This document shows, one piece after another, positions 33,718-43,630 of a stretch of DNA of 64,000 nt (position 1 is its first letter; each line of letters opens with the position of its first letter). The translations under genes and the position numbers were made by a program. Origin of the DNA: Karstenula rhodostoma CBS 690.94 (lineage: Eukaryota; Ascomycota; Dothideomycetes; Pleosporales; Didymosphaeriaceae); NCBI GenBank assembly GCA_010093485.1, contig MU001493.1:2406937-2470936 (forward strand). Direction: 5' to 3'. The notes under the pieces were generated by a model. The model worked only from the letters and a program-made list of their open reading frames with translations. It ran no database searches and had not been told where the DNA came from.

Positions 33718-34722
33718 TCATCCTGACTGCCCTGCTCTCGATCCATCATCTTGAGGGGCTCGTTGACGGTAATGGATAGCAGTTGTCGTGGCAGGTCCCT
33801 CCTCGCCAAATGGTGCAAGTACGTTTCTAAAGCTTAGCTTTCCCAGGCTCATCTCGTTGCCGTCTTCCTCATCCCACAAACTGTTCCCAGCGAAGTAGTC
33901 TCCCCCATCTAATCCCGCGCTAACATAATGATATATCCAAAATGAGCAGAAAACGAACAAAGCACCAGCCAAGACTAGAACAACTAAATAGACAACCGCT
34001 ACCTAGTGCTTGTCAGATCTTGAAACATTGGTCAATGGTGTCCGCTTACGTTATGTCCAGAAATCCACCTGTCACCCTTCTTATATCGAATGAGCGGCGT
34101 ACATACAAGCACCGTCAAGCCCCCTAGGAACGTGCACACAGAATACGACATAAACATGAGTGGACCCTGCCATGTAAACATCATCTTCCGTCGCAGCACA
34201 AACGCTTGTGTCGAATCATTACTTCTTGACAAGAGCAAAGGATGGTATCTTTGCAAAATAGGCTTCGACCGGTAAGGCTTAACGGTCATCTCCGTAGGAC
34301 CCAGAATATACAAAACCGTGACCTCTGACGCGGAGAGGAGGATCCCAAGGACGGCGAGTATCAAGCTCGAGTGCCACATTCCGTGGGTAAGCCAGTGTGC
34401 TTCTTCGACGGTCGTCCAGGAGAAAGCCCCGATGACGGCGGCGGCGAGGACGGTACACTGGGGAGTTAGAAGGTGGGTTTGTCTGCTGACGGTTGAGGTT
34501 CGCACTCACGGATACGGTGGTGAATTGCAGTTCGGAGATTTTTCGCGATCGCCAGGACAGCAGTGCACGTAGTAATTTGGCATCGTCGGGTGGGGTTTCG
34601 GATGCGAGTTTGGCTATGTTGCGCATCGGGGAGCGTGTGTTGAATTGGTATAGACGGTAGTATGGGAGGGTTGCGATATGAACTAGGAGAGTTGTTAGGG
34701 TGTGGATGATTCTCTGTGTCAT
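33718..34722 (-). CDS. Uncharacterised four-helix integral membrane protein
   Basis: Three exons: 34722-34510, 34457-34050, 34002-33718, all phase 0, 301 aa. Start MTQRIIHTLTTLLVHIATLP. Four hydrophobic segments: CTVLAAAVIGAFSW, SLILAVLGILLSASEVTVLY, GPLMFMSYSVCTFLGGLTVL and VAVVYLVVLVLAGALFVFC. The fourth only becomes apparent after splicing the last exon. Between helices 2 and 3 is a basic loop of about 50 residues, and the C-terminal 70 residues are acidic then polar. I do not recognise the family; the pattern is common among fungal multi-pass proteins of unknown function. Convergent with the PPR gene, with only 228 bp between stops. Confidence 0.75.
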
Positions 34723-35668
34723 TGTTATTGCTGTTCCTGATGTTATGTGCTGTTTGGTTTACCTTGACAATGCACTGGAAAGTGCGTAGCACCTGCATCG
34801 CCCCTTCGCAGCAATGCAGGAATGATACGATAGCAGTGGAGTCAACCTATATCAGAAACCGTGTCTATAGAGCCATACTGAGCGGGTTCATAGCCATATG
34901 TTTATGGTACTGCATGATTCATAGATGTCGTGGTCATAGAAAAATTGCAGAATCTGCGAGGCTACGAGGCTGAGAGGCTGAGGTGAGGCTTTGTATGACA
35001 ATCACTTTCCGCATTATGATTGGTTAATGTAAGAATCAGCCTCGTATCCCTCTACTGCACAGCCCCATATCGGTCTATCATATTTGATTCGGCACTTTAG
35101 GGAAGACCCCTGAGGCCCGAACATTCGTATAGGCGGAATGCCTTACGTGCAGTCACGAGATGTGTAAAGTGTTGTGTTCGTCCAGGTGTACATGCAGGGC
35201 TCAAGCATTGTTTCGACGAGGAGAGAGTCGAAGGCCATCAATTTCAGGCCCGCTAAAGGGCAAGGACCAACCGAAGGCGAACATGGTGGCTGTTGACAAG
35301 GCGCGCTCAATCGCGTCGCTCCAGTGCGGTACTCAGATTGCCTATGTCAGTTGTTTATATCCACATAGCTATCAGTCGCCACAGAGTTCCTGTATTGCGT
35401 TTTGCCGCGGTTTGCAGAAGCTCGCGAAGAGTCAACAATTGATAGCTATCAGTCGATGTAGTTGCTGCACGTTTGTTACCGGTCTGTTCACGACACTGCT
35501 GCATTTATTATATATTTGGAGGTGTTCGTGGATGTTTGAGGATCAGGGTACACGATAGGGTATCTATGAAAGGAGCCACCTCGGAAAGAATCATGTACAG
35601 TTCTATACCCATAAAACACAGAGTTTACCGCCACTTGTACGTCGACCTCAACCTGTGGAAAGTATTCA
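34723..35668. other. Intergenic, no gene seen
   Basis: About 940 bp. The string ATAGCTATCAGTCG occurs twice (about 35367 and 35443). Otherwise featureless. Confidence 0.4.
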
Positions 35669-36031
35669 AGGTTTCGCTTGGTACTCCCATTTCCTGACGA
35701 AAGGCTCTTTAAGTTTCTCGGCATCCTCCTCGCTTTCGCTATGCTCGATCTCCCAATGCTCATCGAACTTCCCCCGATGCGCAAAATAGTCGGCGTCTTG
35801 GCTACATTCTTGATTCCGGCATTGGAACTGAGACGCACCGGTCGCAAATCGTTCCCAGAGATGTTCGTGCTGTGCTCGTTTTCTTCGTCGGCTCACGAGC
35901 TCTGCTGCACAAGCGTCAAGCATGCTGACGACGTCTGCCCTTTGCACCCATTCTGAAAATCTTTCTCTGATAACACGTATTGTACGATGGCCGGGTTGGC
36001 GAGTAAAGTAGCTGGGTTCCTGTTTCGACAT
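35669..36031 (-). pseudogene. Possible gene fragment with C2H2-like C-terminal motif
   Basis: Open frame of about 120 codons starting MSKQEPSYFTRQPGHRTIR and ending KEPFVRKWEYQAKP (open upstream to 36106). The C-terminal part contains a zinc-finger-like set FQCRNQECSQ, then DEHWEIEH, with C-X4-C-X15-H-X4-H spacing. Charged, helical sequence precedes it. No longer gene can be built upstream, so it may be the last exon of a decayed gene or a small real gene. Function unknown. Confidence 0.35.
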
Positions 36032-36106
36032 CGTACTGTGCTTGACGTAGTCGGTCCCTCGTACCCCGCTGAGCGCCGGGAATGATGCGAGCAAAGGACA
36101 ATACAT

Positions 36107-37023
36107 TTCAAGGTTATGCTAAATCTGCGCGTTCTCAATCCATGAATGTATGCAATAAGACTACAATATACAGCGAGTCATCATTTCCGTAAAAATGAAG
36201 GCCTAGCGCAGCGTTGAACTAGGTACCCTATCGATGTTCAAATAATCCTAAACTCCATCTCCTGGTGTCCCGACTCTTGACTGGCTTTATCATCCATCTT
36301 GCCATGTATGAAGGATTCCCCAGCCAGTTCAGATGAGTCAGTAGCAGAACTACAGGAACACTGCAGTCATACAAAACGACAATCACGTCACCCTCTTTTG
36401 CTTTGGGCGGTGCTAGCCCAACAAGATCCCCTGTCTCTTCAGATTGTGAGTGTGACGACTCGTGTAATGGCTATGCCTGAAGAATGTAACGATTCCATGT
36501 TACTGTAAGAGCACGCTCGAGATAGTCTTTCTTGATGCTTGGGTCTTTCTTGTTCACAGCCTGCCTCAGTTGTTTGTCGAAATCGAGATGTCCATTGACC
36601 GTCTGACCAGACAATTGAGGCTGGCCCTACGATAGTATGTCGGACCTTAGTCGCCCTTTGAGCCCCGATCCGCGACAAGCGTGCGCCATAGCTTGTCTGG
36701 CGCTTCAGAGATCTCTGTATCAGTCGAACGATCTTCTGTCCAGCCCAAGTATACTCAGACAACATAATTTATCTTCGGAAAGACTCGACGGTGCGACTTC
36801 GTATGGCAGACAGAACTTGGGCACCCGCCGGAGGTTCTAAATCGACTTGAATCTCTCAAGGCGATCGAAGATGTCACCGACACGTACCCAGATTGCCTGG
36901 TTCCTTCATGAAATAGAACATCTTCAACATACATTATACACATCGCAATAACACTTCTCGTATGCAGGACAACTTATTAAAATTAGCAGCCGCACATCCC
37001 AATTCTGATGTATCGGGAACTTA
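36107..37023. other. Intergenic, no gene supported
   Basis: 917 bp; a minus-strand frame of 108 codons (36439-36765) has no recognisable domain. It could be debris of the fragment downstream of it. Confidence 0.35.
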
Positions 37024-37995
37024 CTAGACGGGATCTTGACCAAACAAAATGTGCCAAAGATACTCAAACACCCGTCCACTTGTCTCATCTTTTAGCGGAG
37101 TTTCCATCAACCACGTATAGTACTTTTTGTACTCATCCAACGGCCGCTTCTGCACTTGCTTGCTCGACACGGCAAACTGCGCACAGCAAGGGGTCGCCAG
37201 TACGTGCGGTACATCCGTATTGTTGAACAACTCTCGCCACGCATCCGCCATCGCTGCTTCGGTTGTTCTATGATCTTCCGGCGGGTTTCGAAATGGCATC
37301 ACTTCGTGCGGACAGCCGGGGTCGTGAACGCAACGCAAGTTCGCGTAGCCGTTGCTCTGAACGAAGTTGATGTTGAGGGCTCGCAGAGAGGCTGCGTTGG
37401 AATGTTCGTCATTGTCGGTGTGCCATGCGGCCGGGTAGCCGTCTTTGTGCGGATGAATGAACGCGATCGTTGAAGGAAGGTTGTTGTAATTCTGTACGAT
37501 GTATGCGAGGTATGCATTTGCTTCCATTCCTTTGTTCCGAAGAGTACGTAGAGTGCTGTTAGTGAGCGGATCCAGGGTTGATGTGTTGTGCGGAGTTTCG
37601 ATATCGATGTCGTAGATGGCTGATCGCCAGTCTTGCAGGTCGGTATGTACCCAGCGTGTATCATCTGTGGGAAGCTTCGCCATTACTACGACGCGATCAG
37701 GTAACAATGGGCTAGGTTTTGGGACCGCAGTAATTTGAGCCAGTGTGCTTGTATGTTGAGGGGTGGTGGAAGTCGATGATGTTTCCCTTTCCGTGCCGCT
37801 ATGCGCAATTTCCTGCTCAAGTATCTTTTGCTCTTGTTCTGCATATGTTGCCTCATATCGCCAAGGCTTCCTAGCGACGCCTGCCTGGACAAGTTCCTCT
37901 TGGATATTGTTGAAGTTGGCGTCAAAGAGGATCCATGCGCAGAGTACGAACACTGCTACCACAATGATTTCAATTTTTCTGCGGGAACGCAACAT
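37024..37995 (-). CDS. DUF3431 family type II membrane protein
   Basis: Single exon of 323 aa if begun at MLRSRRKIEIIVVAVF (37995); the frame is open to an ATG at 38052. A basic cap and one hydrophobic segment (IIVVAVFVLCAWILF) near the N-terminus predict a type II anchor, so the main domain faces the secretory lumen. After a Ser/Thr/Pro stalk comes the DUF3431 domain: VVVMAKLPTDDTRWVHTDLQ, DWRSAIYDID, NKGMEANAYLAYIVQNYNNL, IAFIHPHKDG and LRCVHDPGCPHE. DUF3431 proteins are common in fungi and resemble glycosyltransferase-like enzymes, but no reaction is established. No signs of damage. Confidence 0.88.
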   Translation of the reverse strand: MLRSRRKIEIIVVAVFVLCAWILFDANFNNIQEELVQAGVARKPWRYEATYAEQEQKILEQEIAHSGTERETSSTSTTPQHTSTLAQITAVPKPSPLLPDRVVVMAKLPTDDTRWVHTDLQDWRSAIYDIDIETPHNTSTLDPLTNSTLRTLRNKGMEANAYLAYIVQNYNNLPSTIAFIHPHKDGYPAAWHTDNDEHSNAASLRALNINFVQSNGYANLRCVHDPGCPHEVMPFRNPPEDHRTTEAAMADAWRELFNNTDVPHVLATPCCAQFAVSSKQVQKRPLDEYKKYYTWLMETPLKDETSGRVFEYLWHILFGQDPV

Positions 37996-38817
37996 CGCTT
38001 GATGGCAAGTGGGTGGTGTACTTAAGAGGTGATCGAATTGGAAACGTGACAATTCTTCCCGGAGATTTGTTCGAACAAGATATCGTAAAGGCTCAGTGTT
38101 TGCCTGGCGTGCACGTGCGCGGATGATATAGGGTATCTGGAGGTTACCAGGAGGTGAAGAGCTACTGCTTTGCGTGGCCTAAAGCACCTTCTCAAAGGGA
38201 AGCGAACATTTGAAGGCGTCGCTTGCAACGAGCAAGGAGAAGCGTTCGTTGCAGCCCGCAGCTCAGCGATGTGGCTTTGCGGCACAGTTGAGCTATTATT
38301 AAGACACGTGCAAGGGATTCGGGGACGGCGCAAGTAATTATCCCAGCACTCATCCCAGAGCTCGTTTACAACAACGAATCACAAGCAAGCAATGCCCGGC
38401 CCTTTGTCCACAAAGTTGCAGAATGTTTTAAGTCGGCGCTAGGTACCCATTAGCGTTCACCCACTACCTAACCGAATACACCTCCAACCACCTTTCATCC
38501 ATGTCTAACTCCCTTCCTCCTTGCGAGCGCGTCTCAATGCGATAGTCATTGCAGCACCAGAATCCATCATCAGGCCGGCGCTAAGTGGCGTCCGCCGACT
38601 GGTAGATCTATGAGACTGACGCTAACTCTAGGTGATAGCGGTGCGGCACGGCATAACTTGACTGAATTACAACAGCATGTTCGCATGCACACGATACGAC
38701 ACTCACCTTAGGGGTTATCGCCTGAAGCAGCCTTACCGCCTCGCTGTTCTCCTACACCAGCAGTTCCTAGCTCTCTGTCCCTCCCTTACGTCGTAACCTT
38801 CAACATCGAGCATTGCA
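37996..38817. promoter_or_regulatory. Divergent intergenic region (DUF3431 / protease-like gene)
   Basis: 822 bp between divergent genes; no gene seen inside. Confidence 0.4.
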
Positions 38818-40606
38818 ATGGGTCCCCCGATAGGCCTATTCTCACTGTTTCTGGGAGCTTCACGTTTCGCAACCCTTGCGAAGAGCCAGTGCCAGCCACA
38901 GCCCGTCGTCGCACCTATTCAGAATGTATCTTTGCCAAACGGAGCCTTTGTAAGAGGAATTTCCATGACTGTCGGCTCCAACGACCAGAACATCTCATTA
39001 TTCGCTAGCGGGTAAGTCCTGCAGTACAAGTGGAAGATTTAATACATTCAGCCTTTTCAATACCTCATTTGGTTGAACAAAGCGTACTGAAACCTCGAGT
39101 TTGCACATTCGGCATGGCTAACTAGCACCGCTTCTAGCGATTACAACGAGACCTACATCTACGGAACAAATGGACTATGTCCAGACGTGTACTCATCCGC
39201 AGCATGCGTGACATTACATGGCGGCGCATACGACATATCAGAATCCTCCACGGATAAAGCGATCGGCAGTCGGAAGTATAGTGATGGCTTCGGAGCGGAC
39301 TGGACTGAAGACACTCTTAGCTTTGGCAGCAACACCTCATTGTCTTCATTCGGATTCGGTGTTCCGCGAAAGGATTTTAACCAAGCGTTTGCTAGCCAAT
39401 CTCAACTTGGCTTAGGTAGCAACTCATCCTTTCTGCGAGCACTCGTAACCGCCGGGGACATAGGTACAAAAGCATACTCCATATTTTGGGGACTGGTCGG
39501 TGGTCCCGCGGAAAAGCAGACTCGGGGTTCCCTGATTCTCGGTGGCCTGGATAAATCGTTGATCGCCGATCAAAATGACAACTTCACGGCGTCGCTGTTC
39601 CGGAGCAGTAGTTGTGGGTCGGGCATGGTAGTAACGATCAGCGATATCCTTCTGAACTGGCCGAATGGTACCGACACGAGCATCTTCATGGGATCGCAAT
39701 CAGCAGCCATACAGGCGTGTATCAGTCCCAGTTTCGCAGGCCTGATGTCCCTTCCACTGAGCTACTACAACAACTTCTGGTCGCTCGCAGGCGGAATACC
39801 TCCAGACAATAAGAGTGAGGCAAGAAGCTTTGGTATCAACTACTTTACAATGCTTTTTGATCCAAACGATGTGTAGGTGCCGTATCGATTCTTTTCGAGG
39901 GGTGTACAGCTAATGATGATGATGTAGTTATTACGGTGGTTTGACAATCAAGCTCCAGAACAGCATCTCCGTAAAGATTCCCAACACGGAACTAGTCGTT
40001 CCTGACACATACATCACCTCCAATGGCGCAGTACAAACGAACGCATCGGTCCGCAACGTCGTAATTAACTCCCTTCAATCCAACAACGTCAATGATCTAC
40101 CAATCCTTGGCCGACTGTTCATGAGTTCTGCCTATGTAATGGTCAATCAAGAAGCCGGGAGGTTCTCCATCTGGCAAGCGAATACAGCATCGATAACATC
40201 CGATATTGTCGCAGTGGATACACAGAACAATATGGTCAGTGAGTTCTGCGCGAACTCTACGGGCGGCTCATCCACTGCTACTTCCTCGCCCACGTCTTCC
40301 GTCACATCTCCGCCACAAAATGAAGAGTCAAAGCTGTCAGGTAGCGCAATCGGTGGGATAGTTGTGGGCGCAGTGGGAGGTATTGCCGTACTGGGCACCA
40401 TTGGCTTCTTTTTGTACCGGAGACAAGGATCACATGGCGCTGCAACAGGGATGGCACAGGAATCAGAGTTGCACACAGAAGATGTGAAACCGCCTACGTA
40501 TAGTATGGTGCCAGCAGGGCCTCAGGAACTTCCTGTAGACCAGTACAATATCACAGAGCTGGATAGTAGAGCCGTCGATAGTAGTAGATATCCGTACAGG
40601 AACTAA
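38818..40606 (+). CDS. Membrane-anchored pepsin-like (A1) protein lacking catalytic aspartates
   Basis: Exons 38818-39011, 39138-39872, 39928-40606, 535 aa. Signal peptide at the N-terminus, then a two-lobed region of the pepsin A1 type: SLPNGAFVRGISMTVGSNDQ, SLILGGLDKSLI (the conserved loop before the second lobe), LPLSYYNNFWSLAG and LPILGRLFMSSAYVMVNQEA. Where active enzymes have DTG the spliced protein reads FASGDYNETY (ASG at 63-65). The second site reads ACISPSFAGLMSLP without DTG/DSG. Many N-glycosylation sequons. A Ser/Thr stalk precedes a transmembrane segment (AIGGIVVGAVGGIAVLGTIG) and a 65-residue cytosolic tail. Probably a cell-surface pseudo-protease; role unknown. Confidence 0.82.
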
Positions 40607-41491
40607 TTAATCAATGTATGACCTTCAGCAGATATTTAGTTTGCCCATGGTCCTGCACAAACGGCCCCGGGGACAATTTTGCCACATGTTGACATAGGGC
40701 AGAGGCTCTTATGTACGGAATATATACCACGAATTTTGTGACTGTTTCCACATACGACCATAGGACACTGAATACTAGGCTTCCCGTCCGCTCAGCCATA
40801 TATAAGCAGTGTACCGGCGGGTCAGTAGTCGAGTTCGTGAGAATCGGCGAATCCCCGCTGTTGTATGTTTTTTTGCAGTGTTGTGTTTTTGTCCAGGTGG
40901 GTGACCATTCGCGAAGTCATCTCCACCTTTATATACCCGCTAGAACCCCTAGTAGCTACTCTTTTACTACTACGGTTCTGGCTTAGCTCGTAGCGTGCAT
41001 TCTTGAGCCCCACGAGAGTTGTTATCAACAGTCTAGGTGACCTAGATCGACAGAACTAATCGCTTCCGACCAGGCTCGAGGGTAGCTGAGTGGACGTCAA
41101 CAAAATCCCAAATTCACTGAGACGGTGAAATCCCCGAACTCTGCACAGACGCAAACACCACAGTATATACAGAGCTATTAAAAGAGCGAAATTCTACAAG
41201 ATCTGCGGTAAGGTTACAGACGTTCACGTCCTCGCCAGTAACTTGTTGGTCCCTTACAGCATCATAGCAAGATTCGAGAGGATTGGATGCGGCTGTGAGA
41301 TCATGAGAACAAGCAAACGGAGGTATATATGTAGCAGTATTTTGCTGTTCGGCATCAGATTCTCATTGACGTCAACGCGATGAAATCTTCTGCCCAAAGC
41401 GATTTCTGTCCGTAAGGACATCATGTCCTACTCAGAAAAGTACGTCAAGCAATCCCATCCACTATACAAACGCTCCAACACACATTTGCCC
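40607..41491. other. Intergenic, convergent 3' ends
   Basis: 885 bp between convergent genes. No gene or repeat of note. Confidence 0.4.
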
Positions 41492-42031
41492 CTACGCTTC
41501 GATGAATTCCCATGTCACCCCTTTCTCCACTGCTATGTCAGCCTTCGCCAGCCGCTGCAATCCCTGATCGGCTAGAACCTGCACTGGCCAGAGTTTCTCA
41601 CCCCCTTCAACCTGCGCTAACATCACATAGCCGCCCTTCCGAACCATCCTCAGACAGAAGTACTCGAGCGCCCGATGAGCCGGCTGTGTAGTGAGATGTT
41701 CTTTGGGGTAGTAACTCAAGTATTCGCCCGACGCTAGGTTCTTAAAACCTAACCATCCGTTTGTCTCGTGACATGACCAGTAAATGGCGGAACCAAGTTG
41801 GTTTGATGGAAGTAGAGAGATTTTTCCATCGGAAAGAGATAGCACGTGGCCTGACTTTGTGTCTCTGATTAGGAAAGTCTTCCCGCGACATGGTATCGAG
41901 GTCTTGACTTTGACGGGTCTTTCCGGAAAATCCTGGGGGTCGGCTACGGTCGTAGTTGGGGTGAGCAAAACCGTGGAGTGGACATCGTCCTCAAAGCTGA
42001 TATCCGAGGACTGGTCGATTGAAGACGCCAT
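41492..42031 (-). CDS. Putative beta-trefoil-like protein, paralogue A
   Basis: Single exon, 179 aa, no signal peptide or membrane segment. After a 45-residue Ser/Thr-rich lead comes a compact domain: GKTFLIRDTKSGHVLSLSDG, IYWSCHETNGWLGFKNLASG, EYFCLRMVRKGGYVMLAQVE and GVTWEFIEA. The recurring pattern (short strands, W-x-C, G-x-L/Y-L) suggests a beta-trefoil of the fascin/ricin-B kind, though this is inference. It is a clear tandem paralogue of the gene at 42517 on the same strand (KTFLIR, WSCHE-NGW-GFKN, GLVWEFVAV). Function unknown. Confidence 0.78.
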   Translation of the reverse strand: MASSIDQSSDISFEDDVHSTVLLTPTTTVADPQDFPERPVKVKTSIPCRGKTFLIRDTKSGHVLSLSDGKISLLPSNQLGSAIYWSCHETNGWLGFKNLASGEYLSYYPKEHLTTQPAHRALEYFCLRMVRKGGYVMLAQVEGGEKLWPVQVLADQGLQRLAKADIAVEKGVTWEFIEA

Positions 42032-42516
42032 GACGTGAAATTATAATTTGTGATGGTCAGTGATGAAATGAATCGTAGACAGCGGGTGAATGATGAGGAC
42101 GTCGGAAGTTTTCAACGTAAAAAATGTGGAGTTCTGCTGCGGTGGTACATGTTGCCGTGTGCCACAGTTACACAAGCGACTGTCAAAGATGTGCAAGAAG
42201 CTCCGATAACTTTGATTGGCACCGGCATGGGCTTTCGGGCGGGGTACATGCAACTTCGAAACTTCTGCCCCACAGGAGGCAATTATCGTAGCGATTGTTC
42301 GGGGTCGTACTGACCGGAACAATTTTTGACGAACCTGCCTCAACATCTTCGGGGCCATGCGTGGTACAATTGATTCCTTGGTTAGAACACTGCCATATTG
42401 AAGGAAACTGGGTACTCGTGATAGTATTCACGATGATTCGTGATCAGAAATAATTCATACTATACAACCACTGTCGGAGTGCCCTTCAGTTCCCCAGACC
42501 TCGAGAGCACACTGTG
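42032..42516. promoter_or_regulatory. Spacer between tandem paralogues
   Basis: 485 bp; holds the promoter of paralogue A and the 3' end of paralogue B. No gene seen. Confidence 0.4.
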
Positions 42517-43038
42517 CTAAACTGCAACAAACTCCCACACAAGCCCATGCTTCACCGGTGCTTCCGCCTTGCCCAGCTTTTGCACCCCATTTTCATTTTT
42601 CCTCTTCACCGGCCACAGCTGACTCCAGTGCGTCATGAGCAGCACGTACCCCCCATCCGGCATGAATCTCACGCAAAAGTCTTCCCAGCCCTGATGAGCT
42701 GTAGCCGTGGCCTGTAAGGTGTTCGAAGGATCGAAACCAAGCCATCTCCCAGCTGCGACGTTCTTGAATCCCATCCATCCGTTACGCTCATGGCAAGACC
42801 AGTGGAATGCAGAGCCAGGGGTGCCAGCAGGGTGCAGGCGTACAACGCCGTCTAAGAGCGTCAGAAGTTGGCCGGACTCTCGTTCGCGAATGAGAAAGGT
42901 TTTCCCTGGTTGGGGAACGGAGGAGGCATCCTGATTGTATGCTGGAGGTCCCTCTTTCTCGGTTTCAGGCGGCGTGTAAACTGTGGTGTCGTCACTCGCA
43001 GTTGCGGTGTCTGTGGTATCCCGAGAGGGCGAATGCAT
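42517..43038 (-). CDS. Putative beta-trefoil-like protein, paralogue B
   Basis: Single exon, 173 aa from MHSPSRDTTDTATASDD at 43038; the frame is open to 43185, but the extra 49 residues have no counterpart in paralogue A. It shares the domain GKTFLIRERESGQLLTLLDG, FHWSCHERNGWMGFKNVAAG, FCVRFMPDGGYVLL and HGLVWEFVAV with paralogue A in the same order and spacing. The lead contains a PPAY motif, a possible WW-domain ligand. The two genes most likely arose by local duplication. No enzyme motif seen. Confidence 0.78.
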   Translation of the reverse strand: MHSPSRDTTDTATASDDTTVYTPPETEKEGPPAYNQDASSVPQPGKTFLIRERESGQLLTLLDGVVRLHPAGTPGSAFHWSCHERNGWMGFKNVAAGRWLGFDPSNTLQATATAHQGWEDFCVRFMPDGGYVLLMTHWSQLWPVKRKNENGVQKLGKAEAPVKHGLVWEFVAV

Positions 43039-43630
43039 GGTGCGATTGATGGAATGGCTAATCGAGCTGTAGACATTCGAAAAAAGGGTAGAGCTTTGGA
43101 AGGCAGAGAACGGTAAATGAATGACAGCGAACTGAGACTGTGAGTGAGAGGTGGGGGTGAAGCGATAGGGAGACTGCATATGCAAGGGGGTTGCACAGAG
43201 TTTGAAAGGGTTGGGTCAACACGCGAAGTTTTCTACCAATGAAATTCAATGGGACGAACAATGGTTTGGGAATTCGTAGAACTTGCAACAGCCACGACAG
43301 GAGTGTCGTTCCGCAACGATCATTTATCATTTGGTCACATAAATGCGAACATCTGATTGTAATATAGTTTCGATAATCTATCAACACTACATCACAAGAG
43401 AGAACATGCTAGGAAACGAGGGTCATTATCCGTGTCAGGCGTCGAACCCCCAAAAGACATCCGCGATCAAGAGCCATCTGCTCGGACCGACATTTTCTTG
43501 CTCTGGTTGCCTACTTGAGGAACTTTTGTCGTGATGGTATACAGCGACCAGCGATCATGAGCAGACTCGAAACCGCTCTTTGCCCACAAGCCGCGAATAA
43601 AGGAAATCTAGTGCTCTTGCCACTTTTCCT
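43039..43630. other. Intergenic upstream of paralogue B, 3' of EF-2
   Basis: 592 bp, EF-2 3' UTR and paralogue B promoter; no gene seen. Confidence 0.4.

Noticed and set aside
35360..35460. Twice-occurring ATAGCTATCAGTCG as a possible regulatory or integration repeat
   Set aside because: Only two short copies, no flanking symmetry or gene context; chance is adequate.
34723..43630. Scan of the larger intergenic gaps for tRNA genes
   Set aside because: No stretch with convincing A- and B-box sequences and a cloverleaf was found by eye; a tRNA search program would be needed to exclude them.
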